The notes: generated by a model not told the origin, from the sequence alone. A stretch of DNA of 40,145 bases from Gemmatimonadota bacterium (GCA_003155795.1 PMEM01000010.1:18535-58679); one strand, 5' to 3'; positions 15,709-24,555 are shown, counted from the stretch's first letter. A program made the numbers and translations.

Positions 15709-17619
15709 CTACGCTAGTGACAACGCGACAAGCGGCCGGTCAAGCACATCGCGCACGACGCTGGCGAATCGGTTCGGTGCAAACGGCTTCTGAAGGAACG
15801 CCGTCCGTCCATCGAGCACGCCCAGACGGATCACTTCGTCGCTCGTGTAGCCCGACATAAACAGAACCTTTATATCTTCGTGCGTCTCCATCAGTCTCTC
15901 GACGAGTGCGCGACCGCCCATCTCCGGCATTATCACATCGGTCGCTACCATGTCGATCGGTCCGGAGTAGGCCATCGCCACCTCCAGAGCCTCTACGCCG
16001 TTGCTGGCAGTTAATACCTTGTACCCACTCGCCTGAAGGATCCGCGCCGTCAATCCGCGCAACGCTGGATCATCTTCAACTACCAATATGGTTTCGGCCC
16101 CATGCAACGACGGCCGAATCGTTTCTTGTACAGATATCGCTGCACTTTTATCGACGAGTCGGGGGAAATAGATTCTGAACGTCGCTCCGTGGCCCGGCTC
16201 CGATTCAATGGCGACAGTGCCGCCAGACTGTGTCACAATCCCGTACACCGTGGAGAGACCAAGTCCCGTTCCTTTCCCTAGATTCTTGGTCGTGAAGAAG
16301 GGTTCGAAGACGCGTTGCTGTGTTTCTCTGGTCATCCCGACACCGGTGTCCGTCACGGCGAGCATCACGTACTCCCTGGCAGCCACCTCGTCTTGCACTC
16401 CATCAGCTCCACCATCTGCTGGAAACTCGACATTTGCAGTTTCAATCTGGATGCGACCGCCATTCGGCATCGCGTCACGCGCATTGACGGCAAGGTTAAT
16501 GAGTACCTGCTCGAACTGCCCGTTATCTCCGCTTATCGGCCACGGGTCGGATTCCAACGTCGTCACCAGCTCGATGTCCTCTCCGATAAGCCGGCGCAGT
16601 ATCTTTTCAACCTCACGCACGACAATATTCACGTCGGTCGCCCGCAACTGTACGACCTGTTTCCGGCTGAACGTGAGAAGTTGCTGAGTCAAGGCTGAGC
16701 CGCGTGTCGCGGCCGCAGAAATCTGTTGGATGTCGGCTGAACGGGGGTCGTCAGGCGCCAGATCTTCTTGTAGAAGAGCGCTGTAGCTGAGGATGACAGT
16801 GAGCAGATTGTTGAAATCGTGTGCGACCCCGCCGGCGAGCTGCCCCACTGCGTCCATCTTTTGAGACTGCCCAAGCTGATCCTCCAGGCGTCGTTGTTTC
16901 GTGAGATCACGAACTGTGTACACGAGGACGCCAGGCGCGAATACCGCAGCTTGCACATCCAGTACGCGTCCATCAGTTGTACTTCCTCTTGATGGATGAC
17001 GCCCAGGATTGTCGCTAGATCCGACCGGCTTGATACTCTCTGGAAGAACTTTCTCTAAGGGGACGAGCCGCAACTCCTCCACCGACATTCCCGTAAGCTC
17101 ACAAGCCGCCGGATTCGCGTCCAGGATGCACCCCGCGTCATTTGCGATAAACAGGGCGTCGCTCACGTGGTCGAAGATGAGTCGCAGGCGCTCCTCGCTC
17201 TCCCGTCGTCCAGCCTCGGCAAAGCGTCGTTGCGATCGCTCCCCGGCGCGGTCGATCGTCGCCATCAGATAATCCGGCGCTACCGGCTTGATGAGATAAT
17301 CGTAGCTCTCCTCACGCAGCGCGCTAAGAGCGCTTTCCATCGTGGCGTTTCCGGTCAGGATCACGACCTCTGTCACCGATGATAGCGCGCGAAGACGAGC
17401 GACGAGTTCAATGCCGTCCATGTCCGGCAACTGAAGATCGACGAGGGCTATGCAGGGAGAGTTGCCCAACGTGCTCGACACTTTCAGCGCAGCCAGTCCG
17501 GAAGCTGCCGGAATTGGTGTGTAGCCATGCATGCGTAATATGTCGGCCGTCGTTTTGAGCAACTGCACATCGTCGTCGACGATAAGGACGGAAAGAGACT
17601 CGGGAGACTTAGCGCTCAA
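15709..17619 (-). CDS. Hybrid histidine kinase REC-PAS-HisKA-HATPase-REC
   Basis: About 636 residues, cytosolic. The N-terminal REC (about 8-125) has VLIVDDDVQL, acceptor in ALVDLQLPDMDG, LTGNAT and Lys in LIKPVAP. PAS lies at about 140-250. HisKA His is in GGVAHDFNN near 270, and the HATPase at about 365-490 ([37 protein letters not shown]). The C-terminal REC spans about 515-630 (ILVVEDDPAL, acceptor in VATDVIMPEMGG, Lys in FLQKPF). A TTG at 17619 with GGAGAG five bases before is the best start; it overlaps the upstream stop by 11 bp. Another TTG lies at 17640. It is the last gene of a three-gene operon, and the two intact receivers flanking the kinase allow both input and output phosphotransfer. 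Confidence 0.85.
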   Translation of the reverse strand: MSAKSPESLSVLIVDDDVQLLKTTADILRMHGYTPIPAASGLAALKVSSTLGNSPCIALVDLQLPDMDGIELVARLRALSSVTEVVILTGNATMESALSALREESYDYLIKPVAPDYLMATIDRAGERSQRRFAEAGRRESEERLRLIFDHVSDALFIANDAGCILDANPAACELTGMSVEELRLVPLEKVLPESIKPVGSSDNPGRHPSRGSTTDGRVLDVQAAVFAPGVLVYTVRDLTKQRRLEDQLGQSQKMDAVGQLAGGVAHDFNNLLTVILSYSALLQEDLAPDDPRSADIQQISAAATRGSALTQQLLTFSRKQVVQLRATDVNIVVREVEKILRRLIGEDIELVTTLESDPWPISGDNGQFEQVLINLAVNARDAMPNGGRIQIETANVEFPADGGADGVQDEVAAREYVMLAVTDTGVGMTRETQQRVFEPFFTTKNLGKGTGLGLSTVYGIVTQSGGTVAIESEPGHGATFRIYFPRLVDKSAAISVQETIRPSLHGAETILVVEDDPALRGLTARILQASGYKVLTASNGVEALEVAMAYSGPIDMVATDVIMPEMGGRALVERLMETHEDIKVLFMSGYTSDEVIRLGVLDGRTAFLQKPFAPNRFASVVRDVLDRPLVALSLA

Positions 17620-18334
17620 GGATACTCTCCAGCATATCAATCAGTTTTCCAGGTGGAAACGGTTTATGCAGAGTTGCGTAGATCAGTGCAGGCGGTGGTT
17701 CGGTCTGCTTTTGGTCGCCATTATTGGATTCACCCTCGCATAGTATGAGTGCTACTCCCGGACTCACTCGCTTGATGGCAAGCACCGACTCACCGAGCGT
17801 TACGCCATTCACGCATTGATCCAGGACCACGATAAGCGGCGCCTGTTCCTCCAACGCCGTGAGCGCCTCGCTCAAGCTCGTCGCTTCGAGCCACGCGTAG
17901 TTGCTCTCTTCGAGTGCCGTATGTAAAACAGAGAGAAAGTCAGCATCATCCGCCACTAGCAGTACCGGTTTCAGCCCCTGCGTCATCTGGTCCAACATCT
18001 CGAACAGGGTCGGCAGCACGACTGGCTTCGCCAGCACGCGCAGTGCGCCTTCTCGCTCCGCTTCCGCGATGATTTCCACAGCACTATAGGCAGTCATCAG
18101 GATTACCTTGATGCCACGACGAATAGTCTTCATCGCCTTGAAAGCCTCGACGCCATTTATGCCGGCCATCCGGACATCCATCAGCACTGCGTCGTAATCC
18201 TGCCGCCCTACTGCCTCGATCGCTGCTTCGCCGCTGTAAGCGCTATCCACTGTCCAGCCATGCAGGCTCACGATGTCTGAGAGCGTCCGCACCATTTGAC
18301 GATCGTCGTCAACTACGAGAATTCGTCGTGTCAT
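17609..18334 (-). CDS. Tandem-REC response regulator without output domain
   Basis: 241 residues made of two receiver domains. REC 1 (about 1-118) is complete: RILVVDDDRQ, acceptor in AVLMDVRMAGING, LMTAYS, Lys in VLAKPVV. REC 2 (about 122-241) has VLLVADDADF, acceptor-like Asp in IVVLDQCVNG and Lys in TLHKPFPPG, but a divergent Thr/Ser region (ILCEGESNN), so its phosphorylation is less sure. Its ATG overlaps the stop of the upstream membrane kinase as ATGA, and its 3' end overlaps the next kinase by 11 bp, so it is translated between the two and probably links them in a phosphorelay. No DNA-binding domain is present. Confidence 0.82.
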   Translation of the reverse strand: MTRRILVVDDDRQMVRTLSDIVSLHGWTVDSAYSGEAAIEAVGRQDYDAVLMDVRMAGINGVEAFKAMKTIRRGIKVILMTAYSAVEIIAEAEREGALRVLAKPVVLPTLFEMLDQMTQGLKPVLLVADDADFLSVLHTALEESNYAWLEATSLSEALTALEEQAPLIVVLDQCVNGVTLGESVLAIKRVSPGVALILCEGESNNGDQKQTEPPPALIYATLHKPFPPGKLIDMLESILER

Positions 18335-20256
18335 GCTGCCGTCTCTCCCGCTGCACCAAAGTGAATAGTCATCGTCGAGCCTACGCCCAGCTCGCTTCTG
18401 GCGCGTATTTCGGCGCCGTTGGCTTGAGCAAGCGTACGCGAGACCGATAGTCCGAGCCCGATCCCTCGCGCCTTGGTCGTATAGAGAGGATCGAAGATTT
18501 TTGTGAGCTGTTCTGATGCAATGCCGATCCCGGTATCGCTCACGTCCAAGGTGACGACACCGTCACGATCGGCGCGCGCGCGTAGCGTCAACTCTTGCTT
18601 GCCACCCTTTCCATCCATCGCCTGTTGAGCATTGCTGATCAGATTTAGCACGACTTGTCCCATCTGAATACGGTCAACGCATACCGGCGGGAGGTCGGGC
18701 GGAAAATCACGGGTCACTGTTATCCCATCGAGCCGTCCGATCCGCGTTAGCTCCTCTTCAACCAGCGCGAGCACAGAAACTGTTTCGGTCTTCGGTTGCT
18801 TGACTCGAGCAAAGTCGAGCAGGTCACCTACGATCTTCTCCGAGAGTCCTACTTGTGTCTGGAGAATGCTGAGGTATTCCCTGACACTCTCCGGAGCGTC
18901 CTTGAGTACGACAGACAGGTAGTAAATAGCGTTCGTCATGACACCCAGAGGATTTCGTAACTCGTGCCCCACGCCTCCAGCGAGCTGGCCCAGAATCACG
19001 AGCTTCTCTCGGCGCACTAGCGTTTCCTGCGTTTCATGCAGTTCTTCGAGAGCGCTCTTGAGTTCCATGGTGCGCTGAGCCACTCGACCTTCCATATCGC
19101 TCCGAGAGTCCTCTATCTGGCGCGCCATGCTATTAAACGAAGCGGCAAGAATTCCGATCTCGTCTTTACGTGATGTCTTCACTCGACGCGAGTAATCGCC
19201 GGCCGCAATTCCCTCCGCCGCGATCGTGACCTCTCGTAACGGAGCGATTACCTGACGGCCAAGGACAAAAGCGGCGAGCCCGCCGATCAGGACGAGCATT
19301 GCGGCGGCCAGCATGATCTCGCGGAGGAATGCCTGCGCCGGTGCCAATGCCGTGCTGACGGGAACACCTGTCCACACCTGCCACGGAGCGAGCCCAACCC
19401 GCGCTACCGTTCCCGTCCATGCGACCCCGTCGCGCGCGGTATACGACGCGTTGTAGTGCCCCGTGTGTTGATCACCATCGACCGGAGGGGGCCCTTCTTG
19501 GACAGTCGATGAGAAGTCAGTCCAGAATCCGCCTTGCCGGTTTCCGAACAATACGACCGCTTTCGCCGATATCAATCCACTGATCAGAGCGGCGCCCTGG
19601 CCGGCGGGAACCTCTCTGTATTGAACGAGGTATGCGGCCGTGTCGCGCGAATTAAGCACTATTGGCGCGGCGACATCATAAGAGATGACACCGTGCTCAG
19701 TGACAAACGGACCGATCGCCGTAGAGCGCGATCTGACAGCTGAATCAGAGCGGCCACCGCGAATGGCTGGCACACTATCGGTCGCCGGACCGTCAATCCA
19801 GAGAAGACGCTTCCCCGAACGGTCAAGTAGCTCCGCCCCTATTATCTGGGGCGTGGTAACAGCACGGCGCCCGAGCGCGACCAGCGCAGCCGGGCGGAGG
19901 GCCACGTCATTTGCTACGACATACCGCTGCACCGCCGTATCTCTGGCGGCGCCTTCCGCCTCCAACACCACGCGACGCGCCGATTCGTCCAAGGCACCGG
20001 CGAGCAACTTTGCGGTACCGGACATCCTCGCCGAGGTTGTGGCCATCAGTGCATCGGCAATCTGATGGTAGGCGATGAAAGCAAAGAGAACGATCACTGT
20101 AACCAGCAGCCCCGAAATCAGCAGCGGGAGCTTTCTCGAGAGAGACTGCCTTTCCGCCAGGTGGAGCAATGCCATACCGCCGGTTGCAGAGGTGAACGGT
20201 TTGTAGAGTTGAATCGTGCTGGCTGGTCTACGGCCGCTGACGGGAGGGGTGTACAT
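18331..20256 (-). CDS. Membrane histidine kinase with periplasmic sensor, HAMP, HisKA, HATPase
   Basis: 641 residues, the only membrane-bound kinase of this cluster. TM1 is at about 45-65, an extracytoplasmic Cache-like sensor at about 66-310, TM2 at about 313-335 and HAMP at about 336-390 (PLREVTIAAEGIAAGDYSRRV). A short coiled coil follows, then HisKA with His in GGVGHELRNPLGVM near 438 and HATPase at about 525-640 (LISNAQQAM, DTGIGI, FDPLYTTKARGIGLGLSV). The HELRNPLG form differs from the HDFNN form of the other three kinases here, so it belongs to another kinase subgroup. First gene of the operon, ATGA-coupled to the tandem REC. An internal ATG at residue 28, closer to TM1, could be the true start. 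Confidence 0.88.
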   Translation of the reverse strand: MYTPPVSGRRPASTIQLYKPFTSATGGMALLHLAERQSLSRKLPLLISGLLVTVIVLFAFIAYHQIADALMATTSARMSGTAKLLAGALDESARRVVLEAEGAARDTAVQRYVVANDVALRPAALVALGRRAVTTPQIIGAELLDRSGKRLLWIDGPATDSVPAIRGGRSDSAVRSRSTAIGPFVTEHGVISYDVAAPIVLNSRDTAAYLVQYREVPAGQGAALISGLISAKAVVLFGNRQGGFWTDFSSTVQEGPPPVDGDQHTGHYNASYTARDGVAWTGTVARVGLAPWQVWTGVPVSTALAPAQAFLREIMLAAAMLVLIGGLAAFVLGRQVIAPLREVTIAAEGIAAGDYSRRVKTSRKDEIGILAASFNSMARQIEDSRSDMEGRVAQRTMELKSALEELHETQETLVRREKLVILGQLAGGVGHELRNPLGVMTNAIYYLSVVLKDAPESVREYLSILQTQVGLSEKIVGDLLDFARVKQPKTETVSVLALVEEELTRIGRLDGITVTRDFPPDLPPVCVDRIQMGQVVLNLISNAQQAMDGKGGKQELTLRARADRDGVVTLDVSDTGIGIASEQLTKIFDPLYTTKARGIGLGLSVSRTLAQANGAEIRARSELGVGSTMTIHFGAAGETAA

Positions 20257-20433
20257 CCTGGCCGCGACTTTCGTCGGATTCGCACTATTTCAGGCCGCAT
20301 TTTCGCACTGCGGACGCGCTTTACTTTGCCACCAGTCCATAGCGGCTGCATTAAGCCTCGACCGCAATATTCAGTTCTTTAACCGCAAATAGGCTGGCGT
20401 CGGTTAAGGCTCGGACTAGGGTGGAAGGTTTAA

Positions 20434-20718
20434 TTATCCACGGACGGCCGCAAGTACGGCTGTACATGCGTGGAGGCAATTGTCCAGGGTGACTGCGGTG
20501 TGATCACCCATATGTCCTATGCGTATGCTGGACCCCTGCAACTTGCCGTAACCCGCTCCGATCGTGATTCCTCGCTCCTGGACAGCTTGCACGACGGTGC
20601 TACTGGGCAAGTCGTCCGGAAGTGTAACGGTTGTTACTGTCGGAGACCGGTGGCCTGAGCGCGCCAGCACGCGCACATCGATCCCGAGAGACTCGCCTAT
20701 GTGCCTTGGATGCTGCAT
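20434..20718 (-). pseudogene. C-terminal remnant of a class V aminotransferase
   Basis: About 94 residues that match only the C-terminal small domain of PLP-dependent class V aminotransferases (serine-glyoxylate/alanine-glyoxylate/aspartate type): HRSPTVTTVTLPDDL, then ERGITIGAGYGKL and IRIGHMGDH near the end. The large domain with the PLP lysine is missing. Only 45 bp separate it from the cysteine synthase stop, so the rest was deleted. It might still be expressed as a fragment but cannot be an active enzyme. Class V aminotransferases often sit beside serine/cysteine genes, which suggests a lost operon partner. Confidence 0.72.
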
Positions 20719-20763
20719 CCAGCGATACGGCCAACGTCTCGTCCCGTCCGGTTCAAGCGACGA

Positions 20764-21681
20764 TCACGCTGGGAAGAGCCCCTCGACGGAGAGATATCGC
20801 TCGCCGGTGTCGTAGCAGAACGTGAGGACGCGGCTACCATCGGGGATCTCGGGGAGCTTCTTGGCGACCGCGGCCAGTGACGCGCCAGACGACGTACCGA
20901 CGAAGATTCCCTCCTCGCGCGCGGCGCGACGCGCGAATTCGAACGCGTCTTCCTCCGACACGGCGATAGTACCGTCGAGCGTGGCCACGTGAAGGTTCAC
21001 TGGAATAAGTCCCGTGCCGATTCCCTGGAGCTTGTGCGGCGTGTGCGTTCCTCCTTCAATCACAGTCGATTTCTCCGGCTCCACCGCGTACGTCTTCAGC
21101 GACGGAAAGTGCTGCTTCAGCTCCTCGCTCACGCCGGTGATGTGTCCGCCGGTTCCCACTCCGGTGATCAGATAGTCGATCCCCTCAGGAAAATCGTTCA
21201 GGATCTCCTGAGCCGTGGTGCGCCTGTGCGCTTCGATGTTCGCGGGGTTCTCGAACTGCTGGGGAATCCATGCGCCGGGCGTCTCTGCGGCGATCGCCTG
21301 TGCACGGTTGATCGCACCGATGATCCCCTCCGCACGCGGCGTCAGCTCGAGCTGGGCACCGTACGCAACCAGGATCCGGCGACGCTCGATGGAGAATGAG
21401 TCCGGCATAACTAGAATGAGCCGGTACCCCTTCACCGCGGCGGCCATGGCCAGACCGATCCCAGTGTTTCCAGAGGTAGCTTCGATGATCACAGAGTCTT
21501 TATTGAGCAGTCCGCGCCGCTCGGCGTCTTCGATCATCGCCACGCCGATCCGGTCCTTGATGCTCGCACCCGGATTCGCGCGCTCAAGCTTCATCCAAAC
21601 TTCGACCCTGGGGTCGAACAGCCGGTTGATACGCACATGCGGAGTGTTGCCAATGGTCTCAAGGATGTTCCGGGCGCGCAT
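20764..21681 (-). CDS. cysK: Cysteine synthase (O-acetylserine sulfhydrylase)
   Basis: PLP enzyme that makes L-cysteine from O-acetylserine and sulfide, cytosolic, 305 residues, normal family length. Diagnostic features are [12 protein letters not shown] at the N-terminus, PLP lysine in [11 protein letters not shown] near residue 43, the substrate loop [11 protein letters not shown] near 70, the phosphate-binding [11 protein letters not shown] near 175, and [10 protein letters not shown] near 265. AAGGAG six bases before ATG supports the start. Followed by the aminotransferase remnant and preceded by tRNA-Asn on the same strand. Cystathionine beta-synthase or O-phosphoserine sulfhydrylase are related alternatives; the overall sequence fits CysK best. 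Confidence 0.93.
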   Translation of the reverse strand: MRARNILETIGNTPHVRINRLFDPRVEVWMKLERANPGASIKDRIGVAMIEDAERRGLLNKDSVIIEATSGNTGIGLAMAAAVKGYRLILVMPDSFSIERRRILVAYGAQLELTPRAEGIIGAINRAQAIAAETPGAWIPQQFENPANIEAHRRTTAQEILNDFPEGIDYLITGVGTGGHITGVSEELKQHFPSLKTYAVEPEKSTVIEGGTHTPHKLQGIGTGLIPVNLHVATLDGTIAVSEEDAFEFARRAAREEGIFVGTSSGASLAAVAKKLPEIPDGSRVLTFCYDTGERYLSVEGLFPA

Positions 21682-21874
21682 GACGACTCCTTAACGAATG
21701 GGGTGAAAAATATTAAACAAGCGGCCCGCGGAGGATCCCCGCGTACCCGAAGGATGCCGTCGCCAATGCGGATCGGTATTACTTGATCCCAACCCGCGTC
21801 GTACTCGCCCCGGGCGACTCGCAGAGATCGTGTGAGTTTGGACGCGACGGGCGAATACGTAAATACGCGACAGA

Positions 21875-21947
21875 CTGGGGCGGCAGGATTCGAACCTGCG
21901 ATCTCCGGATTAACAGTCCGGTGCTTTGCCAGCTCAGCTACACCCCA
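21875..21947 (-). tRNA. tRNA-Asn (anticodon GTT)
   Basis: 73-nt cloverleaf on the minus strand. Acceptor TGGGGTG pairs with CGCCCCA, and the discriminator is G as usual for Asn. Anticodon stem CCGGA/TCCGG encloses loop CTGTTAA, giving anticodon GTT. The T arm GCAGG-TTCGAAT-CCTGC is intact. CCA is not encoded. It lies between a terminator and the cysteine synthase gene. Confidence 0.95.
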
Positions 21948-21956
21948 AACTTGTGA

Positions 21957-21993
21957 CACAAACAAAAAGCGCCTTCTCAGAGAGAAGACGCTT
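21957..21993 (-). terminator. Intrinsic terminator upstream of tRNA-Asn
   Basis: On the minus strand a 12-bp stem (AAGCGTCTTCTC with GAGAAGGCGCTT, one G-U pair) and a 3-base loop are followed by TTTTTGTTTG. On the plus strand the wobble becomes a mismatch and there is no T-tract, so it acts on minus-strand transcripts. It ends ten bases before the tRNA and must serve a transcript coming from the right, for which no large gene exists until 22354. Confidence 0.75.
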
Positions 21994-22114
21994 GAATTTC
22001 TTCAGCTCCCTCCCACACACACTGGAGGGTTCAGAGGCTCGTCCTACCTAGCTGAGCCGATGTCCTCCCAAACGTCGCACGCTCCTGCGAGCACAATTGG
22101 AGTCCCAATTGTGC
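21994..22114 (-). ncRNA. Possible structured RNA ending at the terminator
   Basis: No protein reading frame is credible here, yet several stem-loops lie in a row: a perfect 10-bp stem with a 4-base loop at 22091-22114, GGCTC/GAGCC at 22036-22058, and CCCTCC/GGAGGG at 22008-22029. An intrinsic terminator then closes the stretch. This layout suggests a small RNA of about 120-160 nt or a long structured 3' leader. I do not recognise tmRNA, RNase P RNA, SRP RNA or a known riboswitch. Confidence 0.28.
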
Positions 22115-22193
22115 ATACAGTTTCGCTTGGCGGTGAACAGGCCGAACATCATGACGGGATAAATAGCACCCAACAGCGGTGCACGTCAAGGGC

Positions 22194-22217
22194 GAATTCC
22201 CGTGTGAATTCCCGTGT
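22194..22217 (+). repeat. Perfect 12-bp tandem repeat
   Basis: GAATTCCCGTGT occurs twice back to back. It lies in the 240-bp region between the possible RNA and the small protein gene, where no gene is seen. It may be a binding site pair or simply slippage. Confidence 0.6.
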
Positions 22218-22353
22218 TTCAAGCACGGATAGGATTCCAAACGATCGTTGACCGACTGCCAAGATATGACTCGGCTTCTCAGCAGGGACCCTGATACCAG
22301 AGTCTTTGCCGCGCAGGCGAACGATCTTCCCCTCTCCGCTCAGTCACGGTGCC

Positions 22354-22590
22354 TCAGCGCCTGCCCTTGGCTTTCCCGCGCGGGTGTATGACCTTTTCAT
22401 CGCGATCGCTGTTCTCGCAATGCTTGGGTTGTGAACCAGGGCGAGCTAATTCGCCAGGTGGAATCGTTTCGGAGGGCGGACTATGGGAGAGGAGTGGTTC
22501 AAGCCCCCGCGCTTCATCCGCAGCAATCTCAGCAGGAGTACGATGCTGATGGCGTGGATGCATATCCGGATCCGTGGGATCGTCATGCAT
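22354..22590 (-). CDS. Small hydrophilic protein of unknown function
   Basis: 78 residues, no membrane segment and no signal peptide. The N-terminal part is acidic and histidine-rich (MHDDPTDPDMHPRHQHRTP), the middle is Pro/Ser-rich, and the tail is basic (HPRGKAKGRR). GGGGGAAG lies six bases before ATG 22590, a better ribosome site than most genes here, which is the main reason to call it. It starts 45 bp after the stop of the bactofilin-like gene on the same strand, so the two may be co-transcribed. I recognise no family. Confidence 0.45.
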   Translation of the reverse strand: MHDDPTDPDMHPRHQHRTPAEIAADEARGLEPLLSHSPPSETIPPGELARPGSQPKHCENSDRDEKVIHPRGKAKGRR

Positions 22591-22635
22591 GGCTAACTTC
22601 CCCCATCGCGATTGTTGACGAGTGGCCGCATCGCG

Positions 22636-23763
22636 TCATATGAACGTCGTGCCAGCGACCGTCCAGCGTAACCGGTGCACTCGAAGGATCAATGCGCCAA
22701 GCCCAACAATGGTTGCAACGCACATCGCGATGGGACCAACGACCGGTATCATCTGAAGCAACAGCAACACGAGCCCACCGAGACCAAAACTCACGAGTGC
22801 GCCGGAACGCCCTTCGCGAGTCCGTGGACCGAGCACAGTCTTGCCGAGCCAGATCGCCACCATCACACGACCAATGTAGATCAGCACGCCATAGACGACG
22901 CCAGTCAGTAGCGCCAGAGGTAAACCAATGACGGTGCATGCTACGATGGCAATTGCGATTGGAACCAGCACGATCCACCCGAGCCCAATAAGCGCGGACC
23001 GACCTGGCAGCTCTCGCACTAACTCCGCGGCGTCGACCATCAGTCGGGGAAGCAGAGCCACAACAACGCCCCCTGCGATGAGGAAACCGAACATCCAGAG
23101 CAGACCGAAGACGTACGCGGCTCCGCGGGCTGCTGGAGCCGGGAGCGCAGTCACCGCCCCAGTCACATGCGCGAGCGGATCTATATGGACCCTGCCATTC
23201 GGCACACGATAGCGTAACTCACCTGCGATGACCGCGTGTGGCCCTACAAAGAGGTCTCCAGCTGTTACCTGCACGTTCCCACCGACGGGCCCATTAAGAA
23301 CAACAGTACCGCCAGAGACGAATAATCCCCCACGCACCGCACCATCGATATGGACCTTGTTGCCGGCGAAGTACGCGTTCCCGCCAATGACACCAATTCG
23401 ATCTACCTCGACAGTCCACCCAGCAACAGTTGCGTTCCGATCAACAGCGGCCGCCAGGCGGATTTGGCTCCCCGCGGCGCGGAGCGCACCATGGACGCGT
23501 CCACCAATGTTCTGTGTTCCCCCCATCCCGAGATAGTCACCACCAACCATTCCTTCAAACCGGAGCTCGCGGCCTGCGAACATGACGTCACCTGGCACGC
23601 TGTCGACGATGTGTGGTGCAGGTCCTGTGGCAAGCACATCATCACCTTGCCGCGTGACTTCGCTCTGTGTCTCGGGACGATTGCAGGCCAGCAGGCCCGC
23701 GCCCAGTGCTACCACAAAGGCAAGATGGGCATAGCTGAAATGGGCATGCGCTCGAATCACCAT
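22636..23763 (-). CDS. Bactofilin-like lipoprotein with C-terminal membrane domain
   Basis: 375 residues from ATG 23763; an in-frame TTG five codons upstream is less likely. The N-terminus ends in LGAGLLAC, a lipobox, so Cys 27 is probably lipidated. Residues about 50-190 are a right-handed beta-solenoid of the polymer-forming/bactofilin kind with short repeated turns (VGGDYLGMGG, IGGNAYFAGNKVHIDG, VRGGLFVSGG). At least four hydrophobic membrane helices follow (about 210-375). Such fusions are common uncharacterised envelope proteins, thought to have structural or scaffolding roles. No strong ribosome site. The next gene downstream is the small protein at 22354. Confidence 0.75.
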   Translation of the reverse strand: MVIRAHAHFSYAHLAFVVALGAGLLACNRPETQSEVTRQGDDVLATGPAPHIVDSVPGDVMFAGRELRFEGMVGGDYLGMGGTQNIGGRVHGALRAAGSQIRLAAAVDRNATVAGWTVEVDRIGVIGGNAYFAGNKVHIDGAVRGGLFVSGGTVVLNGPVGGNVQVTAGDLFVGPHAVIAGELRYRVPNGRVHIDPLAHVTGAVTALPAPAARGAAYVFGLLWMFGFLIAGGVVVALLPRLMVDAAELVRELPGRSALIGLGWIVLVPIAIAIVACTVIGLPLALLTGVVYGVLIYIGRVMVAIWLGKTVLGPRTREGRSGALVSFGLGGLVLLLLQMIPVVGPIAMCVATIVGLGALILRVHRLRWTVAGTTFI

Positions 23764-23951
23764 GGGAAACTCAGGCAACGGGGAAATTGCGCGGTACGGC
23801 TATGCCATGAAATTTGGCGAACGTGGCAGATCTCGCCATCCGGCGATCACCCGGATAGCGTGTCCGGAAAATGGCTGGCACCAGGATGTGAATCGCCAGG
23901 CCCTAACGAGAGTCGGCCGATTACTGGCTTCGTACCGACCGATCGCGCGAT

Positions 23952-23969
23952 GTCCGGTAAGTACCGGAC
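23952..23969. promoter_or_regulatory. Perfect 18-bp palindrome, operator candidate
   Basis: GTCCGGTA and TACCGGAC are separated by only AG, a compact two-fold symmetric site typical of dimeric repressors or regulators. It lies in the 790-bp gap between the bactofilin-like gene (start 23763, minus) and PEP synthase (start 24556, plus), 189 bp upstream of the former. Target gene and regulator unknown. Confidence 0.5.
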
Positions 23970-24093
23970 GAGTCCTATGTAAAGGACTGACGTGCTGAAC
24001 CGGATATCACCGACAGCGCCGGCATTGCGCGCCTCCTATTGTACGGTAGTTGCCCCGTGCCGGTCACATCTTCGTTCCGCGATTTAGCATTCG

Positions 24094-24369
24094 ATGCCAA
24101 CAATCATCAATCATCCGACCCAGGTCCCTGACTCGTATATCACACACGACGGCCCGCGGGCGCGATCGTGGATGTCCCCGCCTTCTGCCTATCGTGCTGC
24201 GACCGTGACCACACTGGACCAACAGGCGAGACGCGACATCCCTGAGACTCCCGACCCGGTCGCGTACACGTTGCCCCGGTATGTGACTGTCAATGACGAT
24301 GATCGCAGTGGATCTGGGGCAGAGCGTCCCGCGTGGCAACGACGCCATGCGCTGACGGCGACGCTGTAA
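24094..24369 (+). CDS. Doubtful small open reading frame
   Basis: 91 codons starting MPTIINHPTQVPDSY, arginine-rich and hydrophilic, no family recognised and no ribosome site before the ATG. The opposite strand is open over the same stretch, which is usual in GC-rich DNA. It is listed only because it occupies most of an otherwise empty 790-bp gap before PEP synthase. The remaining parts of that gap show just the palindrome at 23952 and presumed promoter DNA. Confidence 0.18.
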   Translation: MPTIINHPTQVPDSYITHDGPRARSWMSPPSAYRAATVTTLDQQARRDIPETPDPVAYTLPRYVTVNDDDRSGSGAERPAWQRRHALTATL

Positions 24370-24555
24370 CGACGGCCCGGTTCACGGTTCTTCAGCATGC
24401 GTGAGGATGATGATGGCTATTGCGAACGCGAATCGTTGTCAGGGATTGCCCGGCAAAATCGGGGCCTGTGACCGACAGACTTGCGCTCTGCACGAGTCTA
24501 TGATCGTACAGACAGGATCGTAAGTTCGCTCGTATCCATCTGTTGGAGACAATCC

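Noticed and set aside
21591-22251. Frames over tRNA-Asn on both strands (VAELAKHRTVNPEIAGSNPA and GAAGFEPAISGLTV)
   Set aside because: Both are translations of the tRNA-Asn sequence, a common annotation artefact, with no ribosome site.
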